64,000 bases of DNA, taken from positions 62,001-126,000 of the forward strand of contig CAZSLO010000012.1 of NCBI GenBank assembly GCA_964608025.1, read 5' to 3'. The position numbers and the translations under genes are program-made. This stretch comes from CAZSLO01 sp964608025. Lineage in GTDB: Bacteria; Chloroflexota; Dehalococcoidia; Lucifugimonadales; CAJWER01. The notes beneath the pieces are model-generated. The model did no database searches. It was given only the letters and a program-made list of their open reading frames with translations, and was not told the DNA's origin. Positions 16,787-25,874 of the stretch are shown piece by piece. Position 1 is the first letter of the stretch; each line of letters opens with the position of its first letter.

Positions 16787-18085
16787 TTAAGGATGCAGGT
16801 AATGGTTTTCTGGTTTTCGCGACTGTAGTTTATCTGGCTGAAGTGTATGCCATATTGATGGGAGGGTGATCCCAATCAATGTGAGACACAGGGCACCTAC
16901 TATCGAGTGGAGCATTATTGCGGAATTGGGTCCCATTCTCTCGGCAACTAGTCCTATTAATAACGCCCCGAATGGTTGTGAGCCTATCGCCAAATTGACT
17001 ACTCCTAAAGCCTTGCCCCGCATTTCAGGAATGGAGACCAACATTACCGAGGTTGATTGCATCGTGCTGAATCCAGAGTGTCCAATTCCTAATACGAAAA
17101 GCAAAATAAATGACAGCAAGTACCATGAAGAAAAGGAAAAAATAAGAAGTGTGATCATGGTGACCATAGATCCGATGAGAAATAGCCTTCCGTGGTAGCG
17201 AACATTAAGGATAGAAGCTACAACTATGGCACCTGCTACTGCACCTCCACCAGCCGAGCCTTGAAGAATCCCCATCAGATCGGCTCCTACGTACAGAATA
17301 TCTCTGGATATTACGGGTATCATATTTACGTACGGAAACATCAAAAGATTCATAACCATAGTTGTTAGAATTACAGCGAGTAGAGCTTGGTTACTACCTA
17401 CGTAACGTAGTCCGATTAAGAGATCTCTTAGGACCCCCTTGCGATAGCTTTGATCTCGGCTTTGCGTAGGCATTTCGAATCTCGAAATCAATAGTGTGGC
17501 TAACAAATAGACTGATGTAATAAACGTGTATGATAGCCCGAAGCCGACTGTTGAGATCATAAGGCCTGCTGTCGCGGGGCCTAGCATCCTAGCTGCACTC
17601 ATGCCAGCAGAGTCTAGGGCAACTCCGTTCGTAACGCCTGGAGTACCGACAAGATCGTGTATAGCCGAACGTCTGCTTGGCATATCGAGTGCCCAGGCGA
17701 TACCCGTGATTAACATGAGTGGATAGGCATACCAGAAATGATCGGTTCCTAGCAAAAGTAGTATAGCCATTATGAATGTTGATATGAGGCCGGATGTTTG
17801 TGTGGAGAGAATGATTTTCTTTCGGTTGGAGATATCAGCTAAGAGGCCTCCGTACATACCAAGTGCGAAAACAGGCATCCAGCCGAAGAATCCTACTAGG
17901 GAAACCAAGAAAGGAGAATCTGTTAGTTCGAGAACAAACCATCCGAGTACCGTTACCTGCATCCAACGGGCAAAATAGCTTAGGAAGTTTGATGCCCATA
18001 GAATCCGGTAGCCAGAATTACTAAATCCACGGAGAGTTCGACTATTAATTACCAAACGAATGTCGGATAGGAACCAGTTTGACAT
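16787..18085 (-). CDS. MFS transporter, EntS-like exporter family (copy 2)
   Basis: A 432-residue, 12-segment major facilitator protein paralogous to the next gene. Key stretches are FARWMQVTVLGWFVLELTDS, GGLLADISNRKK (MFS loop 2-3) and AWALDMPSRRSAIHDL. The start is ATG 18085, preceded by AGGAG; an open frame of 30 more codons upstream lacks family similarity and ribosome site. The two genes probably form one transcript from the 230-base gap facing rny. Whether the two proteins pair or serve different substrates cannot be told. Confidence 0.88.
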   Translation of the reverse strand: MSNWFLSDIRLVINSRTLRGFSNSGYRILWASNFLSYFARWMQVTVLGWFVLELTDSPFLVSLVGFFGWMPVFALGMYGGLLADISNRKKIILSTQTSGLISTFIMAILLLLGTDHFWYAYPLMLITGIAWALDMPSRRSAIHDLVGTPGVTNGVALDSAGMSAARMLGPATAGLMISTVGFGLSYTFITSVYLLATLLISRFEMPTQSRDQSYRKGVLRDLLIGLRYVGSNQALLAVILTTMVMNLLMFPYVNMIPVISRDILYVGADLMGILQGSAGGGAVAGAIVVASILNVRYHGRLFLIGSMVTMITLLIFSFSSWYLLSFILLFVLGIGHSGFSTMQSTSVMLVSIPEMRGKALGVVNLAIGSQPFGALLIGLVAERMGPNSAIMLHSIVGALCLTLIGITLPSIWHTLQPDKLQSRKPENHYLHP

Positions 18086-18221
18086 TGATCTCCTGACGAA
18101 ATTTACCAGTAGCGTTAAGTGTGAAACGTGCGGAAAGCACGTGTGGCCGGTGGGAGTTATGCACGGCCCTAACACGCAGTTCAGATTAATATCATATAGG
18201 ATTTCTGGTACTACGTTTGCC

Positions 18222-18250
18222 TTGACACTACAGTAGCTGCAAACTACTAT
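18222..18250 (+). promoter_or_regulatory. Putative sigma70-type promoter for rny
   Basis: Perfect TTGACA at 18222-18227, a 17-base spacer and TACTAT at 18245-18250. It lies 66 bases before the rny ATG, leaving a leader of about 60 bases. Confidence 0.7.
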
Positions 18251-18316
18251 TCTTCACAGTAGAGTCTGTGTATTTGTGGCAGTCTCTATAACAATAGAAT
18301 AGGAAGGTGGGGAGCG

Positions 18317-19846
18317 ATGGAGATTTTCATAATCGCACTGCTCGCCGTCCTGATCGGGTTAGGGTTAGGCACGTTAATAGGTTTCCTCGGCCGTAAGTCG
18401 GTGAACCGAAATCATCTCACCGCTGCAGAAAAACAGGCCGCAAGCATTTTGGAAGAAGCTAAAGAAGGACAGCGCTTACTAGTCCTTGAAGCGAAAGAAA
18501 AGGCTCTCAGGATCCAATCGGAGAGAGACTCTGAACATCGAGAGAGAAGATCGGAAATCAATAGATCCGAGCAACGTCTTTCCAACCGTGAAGAAAACCT
18601 AGATAACCGTGCAAATAATTTGGAACGCCGAGAAAGAACCCTTACTGAGAAGGAAAAGGCGATTGATGATATACGGGAAGAACTTGAACTAGTCAACGAA
18701 AAAGAAATTAGACGCCTAGAGGAGATTTCTAATCTCACACTCAACGAAGCTCGGTCAGAACTTATGGAGAGGGCCACAGAGACAATTGATGCTGATTTGG
18801 CTATCTATTACAGGGATGCTGAAGAGCGCGTCAGAGATCAGGCTGATGAACAAGCTCGAAACATAGTATCTGGCGCAATTCAGAGACTCGCCTCGGATGT
18901 TGTAGCTGAGGTTTCAATAACTTCTGTGCCCCTGCCGAGCGACGAGATGAAGGGTAGAATTATCGGACGTGAGGGCCGTAATATCCGGGCGATAGAAAAG
19001 GCCACAGGCGTCGACTTAGTAATAGATGATACCCCTGAAGCTATAACGCTTTCCTGCTTCGATCCTATCAGGAGAGAAGTCGCACGTCTTTCCATGGAAA
19101 AATTAATCGCAGATGGGCGAATACATCCTGCTCGCATTGAAGACATCGTTTCGAAGGTGGAAGACGAGCTTAAAGAAACTATGCGGAAGGCGGGTGAAGG
19201 AGCCACGATAGATGTTGGCGTTCGTGGATTGAATCCTGAGCTAGTACGTCTCTTGGGAAGACTCCAGTATCGTTATAGCTATGGTGAAAATGTTTTACAG
19301 CATAGCGTCGAAGTTGGGAATCTTGCGGGTATGATTGCCGCTGAAATTGGAGCTGATGTGAGGGTGGCAAAAACGGGTGGGCTGCTACATGATATTGGCA
19401 AAGCACTTACACATGAAATAGAAGGTCCACATGCCAAGATTGGCGAGGATGTTGCATCTCGTAACAAAGTGTCTAGTCATATCTGTGCCACAATTGGTGA
19501 ACACCATGATGATGACCACAGTAGCCCTGAGTCTTTTATAGTAGCAGCCGCAGACGCTATCAGCGCAGCTAGGCCTGGATCTCGGAGAGATACGGCTGAA
19601 CACTACATACAGAGGCTAGAAGCGCTTGAGGAAGTAGGTAGAGCGTTTGATGGTGTAGAAAAATGCTTTGCAATTCAGGCAGGCCGAGAGATCAGGATTT
19701 TGGTAAAACCACAGTCTATTGATGATTTAGGCGTTAGTACTTTGGCTAGAGACGTTTCAAAAAAAATTGAAGAAACACTGACATATCCGGGCCAGATTAA
19801 AGTGATTGTGATCCGAGAGTCGCGATCTGTTGAATATGCAAGGTAG
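18317..19846 (+). CDS. rny: Ribonuclease Y
   Basis: Membrane-anchored endoribonuclease that starts mRNA decay. The 509-residue protein shows, in order, an N-terminal membrane segment (about 2-25), a long charged coiled coil rich in Glu and Arg (about 35-190), and a KH RNA-binding domain with GRIIGREGRNIRAIEKATGV. An HD metal-hydrolase domain follows with TGGLLHDIGKALTHE around residue 355, then GEHHDDD. Length and order match the family exactly. ATG 18317 follows a strong purine-rich site (GGAAGGTGGGGAG). A terminator hairpin follows the gene. Confidence 0.97.
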   Translation: MEIFIIALLAVLIGLGLGTLIGFLGRKSVNRNHLTAAEKQAASILEEAKEGQRLLVLEAKEKALRIQSERDSEHRERRSEINRSEQRLSNREENLDNRANNLERRERTLTEKEKAIDDIREELELVNEKEIRRLEEISNLTLNEARSELMERATETIDADLAIYYRDAEERVRDQADEQARNIVSGAIQRLASDVVAEVSITSVPLPSDEMKGRIIGREGRNIRAIEKATGVDLVIDDTPEAITLSCFDPIRREVARLSMEKLIADGRIHPARIEDIVSKVEDELKETMRKAGEGATIDVGVRGLNPELVRLLGRLQYRYSYGENVLQHSVEVGNLAGMIAAEIGADVRVAKTGGLLHDIGKALTHEIEGPHAKIGEDVASRNKVSSHICATIGEHHDDDHSSPESFIVAAADAISAARPGSRRDTAEHYIQRLEALEEVGRAFDGVEKCFAIQAGREIRILVKPQSIDDLGVSTLARDVSKKIEETLTYPGQIKVIVIRESRSVEYAR

Positions 19847-19892
19847 ATAATAATCGAATAAAAACCACCCCAATCTTAGATTGTAAACACAA

Positions 19893-19937
19893 GGCCGTTC
19901 CGCTGCTAAATGTAGAGGAACGGTCGTTTGTTTAGTT
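19893..19937 (+). terminator. Rho-independent-like terminator after rny
   Basis: GGCCGTTCC at 19893-19901 pairs with GGAACGGTC at 19917-19925 (9 bp, one G-U), loop of 15 bases, followed by the T-rich GTTTGTTTAGTTT. It falls 46 bases after the rny stop. Confidence 0.75.
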
Positions 19938-19992
19938 TGGGACTCTGTGGCAGATTGATTTGCAAGCTTACTATCAAGCTCAAGGTGAATAC

Positions 19993-20862
19993 ATGTCTAA
20001 AGTAGATCTTCATTTACATACAACTTTTTCTGATGGCAAACTTACCCCTACGGAGTTGGTAAAGCTATGTTCGACACGGGGACTAAACACCATAGCTATT
20101 ACCGATCATGATTCAACGGAAGGTGTTGCAGAAGCGTTACAAGCTGCTAAAAATCTAACAAAGATGTCGATTATTGTAGGTGTTGAGTTGAGCACTGATG
20201 TACCGGGTAGCGAAATACATTTATTGGGTTACTTCGTAGATCATGAAGAAAATGGGTTCCAAGAGACCCTTAGTCGATTCAGGGATGGCAGGGAAGAACG
20301 TGCCCAAAAAATGGTAGAAAGGCTTGATGGACTTGGTGTACCTGTAGATTGGAAACGAGTTCAAGAGCTTTCTGATGGTGGCGCTATCGGCCGGCCTCAT
20401 ATAGCCCAAGCAATGGTTGAATCTGGTTACGTTAAATACCCGAGGGATGCCTTTGACAGATACCTGGGGAGAAACGGACCAGCATATGTCGAAAGAATAC
20501 GGCTAACCCCGGTAGAAGCTGTCCAAACACTTGTGGCCAACGGTGCTATCCCAGTAATGGCCCATCCGACCTTTTCGGTTTCAGGGATGGATGCTTCTGG
20601 TAAGGATGATCTCAATCGAATACTACTCGAACTCAAAAGTGTTGGCCTTATGGGGATGGAAGTTTATTATGGAACCTATACACCAGATATAGTCACAGCA
20701 CTTCAGGAGATAGCAGATGAAAACGGGCTCATACCTTGTGGAGGCAGTGACTACCATGCCTCTGGAAACCCTGGGGAGGCCCAGCCTGGCACTGTGGGAC
20801 CGCCACCCGAAACTATTGAAGCCCTATATTCGGCAAAAGCCGAGCTAGATTCATTTGTCTAA
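19993..20862 (+). CDS. PHP-domain phosphoesterase (RNase AM/TrpH-like)
   Basis: Metal-dependent phosphoesterase of the PHP family, 289 residues. The N-terminal VDLHLHTTFSDG (His7, His9), ITDHDST and the later GVELSTD, AMAHPTF-like and GGSDYHA segments give the usual metal-ligand set. Bacterial relatives include YciV (RNase AM, a 5'-3' exonuclease on 5S RNA and nucleoside 3',5'-bisphosphates). The true start is ATG 19993 with AAGGTGA upstream, not the in-frame TTG 33 bases earlier. It ends 6 bases before plsY. Confidence 0.88.
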   Translation: MSKVDLHLHTTFSDGKLTPTELVKLCSTRGLNTIAITDHDSTEGVAEALQAAKNLTKMSIIVGVELSTDVPGSEIHLLGYFVDHEENGFQETLSRFRDGREERAQKMVERLDGLGVPVDWKRVQELSDGGAIGRPHIAQAMVESGYVKYPRDAFDRYLGRNGPAYVERIRLTPVEAVQTLVANGAIPVMAHPTFSVSGMDASGKDDLNRILLELKSVGLMGMEVYYGTYTPDIVTALQEIADENGLIPCGGSDYHASGNPGEAQPGTVGPPPETIEALYSAKAELDSFV

Positions 20863-20868
20863 CTGTGA

Positions 20869-21570
20869 ATGATGGATTGGATAATGATTGCGGGGACGGT
20901 CTTCTTGGTAGGGACTTCCTATATGCTTGGTTCAATACCATTTGCATATGTGGCTGCTCGATATTATAGAGGAATCGATATACGGGATTACGGTTCTGGC
21001 AACGTTGGGACATCCAATCTCATCAAACATGGTGGAACTTGGATTGGAATCACAGTTGGGACTATAGATACCTTGGTTAAGGGTGCTATGCCTGTTGTGC
21101 TTACGGGTGTTCTAGGCTTTGGGATAAATGCTCAGTTGGCAGTGGGCATAGCTTCGATCGCGGGACATAACTGGTCTGTTTATATAAGGATGACTGGAGG
21201 ACGAGGATTAGCTGTAAGTATTGGGGTTGTGCTGGCTCTCTCGCTATGGTTTGAGCTATTTATCGGACTAGTATTCATTGGATTGTTAGGACGAGTAATC
21301 GCAAGGGATACGGCTCTTTGGGCACTACTTGCTTTTTTATTGATACCCCTAGTAGCAGTTTTGATTGGAAGACCCACATTGGTCGTATATGCATTGGTCG
21401 TAATCACGCTTCTTCTTATATCAAAACGTCTGACATCGAATTGGGAAAGCTTGCCATCAAGCACCCATGGTTTGATTAAGGTACTAATTTGTCGATTACT
21501 CTGGGATCGCGATTTGTGGAATAAGGACGACTGGACTAGCCGCGAACCCCGTCGGGTGCAAAAGGACTAA
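20869..21570 (+). CDS. plsY: Glycerol-3-phosphate acyltransferase PlsY
   Basis: Membrane enzyme moving an acyl group from acyl-phosphate to glycerol-3-phosphate, the first step of phospholipid synthesis. The 233-residue protein carries the three family motifs: GSIPFAYV, GSGNVGTSN and GGRGLAVSIG. In the second motif the more usual NxGATN is GTSN, and the third has RGLAVSIG where KGVAT is common, so this is a divergent member. It has five or six membrane segments and a hydrophilic C-terminal tail longer than usual. It begins with ATGATG, 6 bases after the PHP gene and 3 bases before the next gene. Confidence 0.88.
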   Translation: MMDWIMIAGTVFLVGTSYMLGSIPFAYVAARYYRGIDIRDYGSGNVGTSNLIKHGGTWIGITVGTIDTLVKGAMPVVLTGVLGFGINAQLAVGIASIAGHNWSVYIRMTGGRGLAVSIGVVLALSLWFELFIGLVFIGLLGRVIARDTALWALLAFLLIPLVAVLIGRPTLVVYALVVITLLLISKRLTSNWESLPSSTHGLIKVLICRLLWDRDLWNKDDWTSREPRRVQKD

Positions 21571-21573
21571 CAG

Positions 21574-22083
21574 ATGGAACATAAAGACCCCGTGGCAACA
21601 CATTGCCCAGAACATCCGAAGGTTTCTACCAATCTTCGTTGTAGCAGATGCGAAAAGCCCGTATGTGCTGAATGCTTGGTGCAAGCCCCGGTTGGCATAC
21701 GTTGCCGCGAGCATGGTAAGGCACAAAAGTTACCGACTTATGACATACCTACTCGGGTTATGGTAGGTGCTTCTCTGGTAGGTATAGTTCTGGGAATCGG
21801 TGGAGGAACTATTCTAGGGCTTCTGATTTTGCCATTGGTTTGGTCAATTCCTTACGCATCCCTCGCTGGACTTGTGGGATTCGGATATCTAGTTGGAGAA
21901 ATCATCAGCCGTGTAAGTAACAAGAAGAGAGGACCCACATTGGCGATAGTGGCGGGCGGAAGTGTTGTACTGGCTTTCATAGTCATTGTATTTTTTACTA
22001 CTGTTGCGCAGGTCGGTACAGATATATTCGATCTATTAGGGGCCGGCATTGCCACCTATATTGCCATAATCAAGGTGCGCTGA
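21574..22083 (+). CDS. B-box-type zinc-finger membrane protein
   Basis: The 169-residue product has an N-terminal metal-binding head with ligands Cys11, His14, Cys23, Cys26, Cys31, Cys34, Cys44 and His47 in a B-box zinc-finger arrangement. Three or four membrane segments follow (from about residue 60). This architecture is common in Chloroflexota and Actinobacteria but has no known function; a protein-protein contact role is a guess. Start ATG 21574 is 3 bases after the plsY stop, so it belongs to the same transcript. Confidence 0.8.
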   Translation: MEHKDPVATHCPEHPKVSTNLRCSRCEKPVCAECLVQAPVGIRCREHGKAQKLPTYDIPTRVMVGASLVGIVLGIGGGTILGLLILPLVWSIPYASLAGLVGFGYLVGEIISRVSNKKRGPTLAIVAGGSVVLAFIVIVFFTTVAQVGTDIFDLLGAGIATYIAIIKVR

Positions 22084-22190
22084 GGCGTGAACTTCCGTGG
22101 TAATAGATTCTATATGCTGTGCGATTGACAGTATTCGTAACAAACCGATACTCTTTAGACGATTAACGCTTAAAAAGTAAAGGTATTGAA

Positions 22191-22628
22191 ATGGACCAAT
22201 TGGACGAAAATATAATAACTATCCTTAAAGGCGATGGTCGAGCTTCCAATGCTGGGATAGCTCGCGAAGTGGGTGTTAGTGAAGGAACAGTTAGGAGACG
22301 TCTAAAGCGACTCGTGAAAGAAGATTATATACAGATAGTTGCAATCCCGGATGCTACCAAGCTTGGCTTCGAATCCCAAGCCTTGATTGGGATCCAGGTT
22401 CAGCCTGATAAAATTGAGGAAGTAGCTAATTGTTTGTCCGATCTATCAGAGGTCAATTGGGTTGCTATGACTACCGGGACATTCGATATTTTTGCTTGGG
22501 TAACCTTGAGAACAGCAGAAGCCTTGGGTATTTTTCTCCGTCACCAGATAGGAACCATTGATGGGGTGCGCCGCTCAGAAACGTTCGTGAATCTAGATAA
22601 TACCAGAGGTCAAACAGCGAGTTTATAG
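22191..22628 (+). CDS. Lrp/AsnC family transcriptional regulator
   Basis: A 145-residue regulator with an N-terminal winged helix (MDQLDENIITILKGDGR, then VGVSEGTVRRRLKRL as recognition helix) and a C-terminal RAM ligand-binding domain (about 65-145). Such proteins sense amino acids or small metabolites and assemble into octamers on DNA. The target cannot be named. It stands as a single gene with its own terminator; the next genes are aspS and an oxidoreductase. Confidence 0.92.
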   Translation: MDQLDENIITILKGDGRASNAGIAREVGVSEGTVRRRLKRLVKEDYIQIVAIPDATKLGFESQALIGIQVQPDKIEEVANCLSDLSEVNWVAMTTGTFDIFAWVTLRTAEALGIFLRHQIGTIDGVRRSETFVNLDNTRGQTASL

Positions 22629-22661
22629 TTCTCCAATTAAGCTTGAAACGAGCTCTTGTAG

Positions 22662-22692
22662 GGCTCCCTCATCGAGGGAGCCTTATTGTTTG
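22662..22692 (+). terminator. Rho-independent terminator after the Lrp-family gene
   Basis: GGCTCCCTC (22662-22670), loop ATC, GAGGGAGCC (22674-22682), a perfect 9-bp stem followed by TTATTGTTTG. It lies 33 bases after the stop codon. Confidence 0.9.
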
Positions 22693-22972
22693 TACCATTG
22701 ATGCTTATCGGTCCCTATTACAATATAATCGGGCAAGTTATGAAACCTCGATGTTGACCATGTGATATCTGATAGAAACAGTATAGAGAGGTATGCAGAC
22801 CTCTATCGTTGCCCATGGAGTTCTGATTTGTGTTTCTTCTGCTGGAGTACACGATTCTGACCATATAATCATGAAATATGGGATTGACTGGATCCGTTTC
22901 AACAGGCGATAACGCCGTATTTAAATCATCATTTACTGATAAAACAGGTAGCACTACTACAGGAGAAACACT
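22693..22972 (+). other. Long untranslated stretch before aspS
   Basis: This stretch has no supported gene. A TATAAT at 22724-22729 could be a -10 box; the nearest -35-like TTGATG is 20 bases upstream, which is too far for a confident call. A hairpin-forming inverted repeat (ATAGAG ... CTCTAT around 22783-22808) lies in the leader. I looked for T-box signatures, since aminoacyl-tRNA synthetase leaders often carry them, and found no match to the conserved T-box bulge. It may be an uncharacterised leader of about 240 bases. Confidence 0.4.
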
Positions 22973-24763
22973 GTGCTTAGAAGTATTAACTGTGGCGATT
23001 TGAAGCGAGAACATATAGGGAAAGAAGTAATTTTGGCCGGATGGGTACATGGTCGTAGAGATCATGGGGGTTTAGTCTTCATAGATCTAAGAGACAGGTA
23101 TGGTTTAGTCCAAATCGTATTCAATCCAGAGCTAGCTGCTGAAGCTCATGTTGAGTCTGAGAAACTACGTAGCGAATGGGTCGTACAAGTTTTTGGCAAG
23201 GTCAGCGAGAGGCCTGAGGGTACTGAGAATCTTGGACTTGCAACTGGTGAGATAGAGGTTGTGGCATCTGGAATAAATATCCTGAATGAATCAAAGACAC
23301 CCCCATTTGATATTTCTGATGAACTTGAAGTAGACGAGTTATTGAGGATGAAGTTTCGTTATCTGGATCTTCGTAGGAAAAAGATGCAAGAGACCATTAT
23401 TTTAAGACACAAGGTGGTGAAATATATTCGCGATTTCTTAGACGCACGGGAATTTTTAGAAATCGAAACGCCGATTCTTATCAAGAGTACTCCTGAGGGC
23501 GCAAGAGATTATTTGGTGCCAAGCCGTTTATATCCAGGCGAATTTTATGCTTTGCCACAATCACCTCAACAGCTGAAGCAGCTTTTGATGGTTGCCGGCA
23601 TAGACAAGTATTTCCAGATTGCGAGATGTTTTCGTGATGAGGATCCACGGGCCGACCGCCAGCCCGAGCATACACAGCTGGACTTGGAGATGAGTTTCGT
23701 AGAACAGGATGATGTTCTTGATCTGATCGAGGAACTCTATACGACCATGATAGAAAACTTAGTTCCTAATAAGCGCCTAGTGAAACCATTTCCTAGACTC
23801 ACTTATAAAGAATCAATGGAACGATTTGCTACGGACAAGCCCGATCTTAGATTTGGCATGGAGATGTCTGATCTTACGGATATCGCGGGCAGCAGTAGCT
23901 TTAATATATTCTCATCTGTTGCTGCTAGTGATGGAATAGTTAAGGGATTTAGTGCTCCAGGTGCCGGAGAGTATGGTAGAAAACAACTAGATGATTTGGT
24001 TGAATTCGCAAAGACTCGCGGGGCCAAAGGGTTGGTTTATATTGCGATTGAATCAGCTCTTGAATCTCTCGATGATCTTACTACCGATCGGATTAGATCC
24101 CCTGCAGCACGTTTTCTATCCGCCGAAGAAATACGTACCATCGCCAATAGAATGAATGCTGGCCCTGGTGATCTCTTACTCATCATCGCGGGAGATGCTA
24201 AGTCAACGAATACGGCCCTTAGCGCGTTGCGTAATGTAATGGGTCAACGTCTTGAACTCGCAGATCCTGACGAATTGAGATTTGGATTTATCACAGACTT
24301 TCCCTTGTTCGAATGGAATGAAGATGAAGGACGTTGGGATGCCATGCACCACGCTTTCTCGATGCCAAATGACGAAACTCTTCAATACCTAGAGAGTGAC
24401 CCTGATAAAGTTATTGCCAATCTGTATGATCTCGTTTGTAATGGTTTAGAGTGTGCGAGTGGTAGTATTCGAGTTCACCAACGTGAAATTCAGGAGCGCA
24501 TTTTCAAGGTACTTGGATATAGTACAGAACAGACTGCACAGCGCTTCAAACAACTATTGGACGCATTGGAGTACGGCGCACCACCTCATGGTGGTATAGC
24601 ACCGGGGATTGATCGGCTAATCATGGTTCTTCAAGGTACCGATAATATTCGGGAAGTAATTGCATTTCCAAAGACACAAAATTTTATCGATCCTTTGTTT
24701 GAAGCACCGGACATGGTTGAAGAAAGCCAATTAAAAGAACTGAACATTGCAATTCTTGAATAG
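22973..24763 (+). CDS. aspS: Aspartyl-tRNA synthetase, probably non-discriminating
   Basis: Class II synthetase charging tRNA-Asp. The 596-residue bacterial-type protein has an OB-fold anticodon domain (about 1-110), motif 1 (IETPILIKSTPEGARDY), motif 2 (ARCFRDEDPRADRQPEHTQ), an inserted GAD domain (about 295-410) and motif 3 (GGIAPGIDRLIMVL). His31 and Gly83 coincide with the residues known to relax tRNA specificity in Pseudomonas-type enzymes, whereas E. coli has Leu and Lys there. The enzyme may therefore also make Asp-tRNA-Asn for GatCAB. Start is GTG 22973 with AGGAG seven bases upstream. The next gene follows after 8 bases. Confidence 0.96.
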   Translation: MLRSINCGDLKREHIGKEVILAGWVHGRRDHGGLVFIDLRDRYGLVQIVFNPELAAEAHVESEKLRSEWVVQVFGKVSERPEGTENLGLATGEIEVVASGINILNESKTPPFDISDELEVDELLRMKFRYLDLRRKKMQETIILRHKVVKYIRDFLDAREFLEIETPILIKSTPEGARDYLVPSRLYPGEFYALPQSPQQLKQLLMVAGIDKYFQIARCFRDEDPRADRQPEHTQLDLEMSFVEQDDVLDLIEELYTTMIENLVPNKRLVKPFPRLTYKESMERFATDKPDLRFGMEMSDLTDIAGSSSFNIFSSVAASDGIVKGFSAPGAGEYGRKQLDDLVEFAKTRGAKGLVYIAIESALESLDDLTTDRIRSPAARFLSAEEIRTIANRMNAGPGDLLLIIAGDAKSTNTALSALRNVMGQRLELADPDELRFGFITDFPLFEWNEDEGRWDAMHHAFSMPNDETLQYLESDPDKVIANLYDLVCNGLECASGSIRVHQREIQERIFKVLGYSTEQTAQRFKQLLDALEYGAPPHGGIAPGIDRLIMVLQGTDNIREVIAFPKTQNFIDPLFEAPDMVEESQLKELNIAILE

Positions 24764-24771
24764 GGAGACTG

Positions 24772-25815
24772 ATGATGCCTGTACTGAAGCGTGAGCTACT
24801 AGAAAGATTAGGTTACGAAGTCTTTAAGGCTTCAGGAATCCCTGATGCCGAGGCTGAGATTTTGAGTTCGCACATAGTGATGGCCAACTTGCTGGGCCAT
24901 CACTCACACGGCGTTTGGTATATACCTAGATATGGCAGGCAGGCGTTAGAAAACTATGTGCCTTGGAGTAATCATCAAGTATTGAAAGACTCCCCTTTGT
25001 TTCAACTGATCGACGGAAACAGATCCCATGGGATAGTTGCGCTTACCCATGGCGCGGCACTAGCTGTAGGCAAGGCGAATACTTTGGGCATCGGAATGAT
25101 CGGCATCAGGAACGTCACCCATATGGGACGACTTGGTGCATATCCTACATTAATTGCCGATCAGGGTATGATTGGAATGGTTTGGACCAATACAGGCGGA
25201 TTGGCTGTTGCTCCATTTGGTAGCGCGGATCGGAAACTTCGTCTTGCACCTGTAGCATACGCTGTCCCCCGTCGCAATAGTCCGCCTTTCATGCTGGATA
25301 TGACATTTAGTGTTGTGGCAGGTGGCAAGATCGAACAGAAAATTGTTCGAGGCGAGGATATACCCGAGGGCTGGCTTGTAGATGAGTCTGGCCAATACAT
25401 AACTGATGGTTCGGTTTACCATGAAGAGATGGCCTCAATACTTCCGTTAGGGGGTATCCAGTTTGGCCACAAGGGTCATGGTCTTGCCATGATTATGGAA
25501 ATGATTGTAGGCCCATTGACTTTGGCTGGTTGTACCAATGACCAAGGTAATGGTGGTGGAGGGGCACTTATCATAGCTATAGATATAGAGAAATTTACTG
25601 ACTCTGAAACTTTTCTGGATGAAGTAGAGGAATTCGCTTCTTATGTAACATCAGCGACCCCACTGCCAGATCATGAAAAGATATACGCTCCGGGGGAAAT
25701 TGAGGAGGAGGTCAAATCTCGGCTAGAACGAGAGGGGATTCCTATTCCTGAATCTACCTGGATCGAAATAAAGGAGATAGCAGAACAGCTTTCTGTGGAC
25801 CTCCCAATTATTTGA
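24772..25815 (+). CDS. Malate/L-lactate dehydrogenase family protein (Ldh_2)
   Basis: NAD(P)-dependent oxidoreductase of the Ldh_2 fold, distinct from classical LDH/MDH; members act on malate, L-lactate, ureidoglycolate, sulfolactate or cyclic imino acids. The 347-residue protein shows HHSHGVWYIPRY near the N-terminus, the dinucleotide and catalytic segment NVTHMGRLGAYP with the catalytic His, TNTGGLAVAPFG and GGIQFGHKGHGLA. Substrate cannot be fixed from sequence. ATGATG at 24772 follows GGGAG; it is only 8 bases behind aspS. With the following unknown protein and selenoprotein it may form a small catabolic unit. Confidence 0.88.
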   Translation: MMPVLKRELLERLGYEVFKASGIPDAEAEILSSHIVMANLLGHHSHGVWYIPRYGRQALENYVPWSNHQVLKDSPLFQLIDGNRSHGIVALTHGAALAVGKANTLGIGMIGIRNVTHMGRLGAYPTLIADQGMIGMVWTNTGGLAVAPFGSADRKLRLAPVAYAVPRRNSPPFMLDMTFSVVAGGKIEQKIVRGEDIPEGWLVDESGQYITDGSVYHEEMASILPLGGIQFGHKGHGLAMIMEMIVGPLTLAGCTNDQGNGGGGALIIAIDIEKFTDSETFLDEVEEFASYVTSATPLPDHEKIYAPGEIEEEVKSRLEREGIPIPESTWIEIKEIAEQLSVDLPII

Positions 25816-25874
25816 TTGCCTGGGTCGGGATCCTATAGCCGCGATCTTAAATTCAGACTATAAGGCAAAAATAG

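Noticed and set aside
22693..22972. T-box riboswitch in the aspS leader
   Set aside because: No conserved T-box bulge or specifier stem could be found, although the leader is long.
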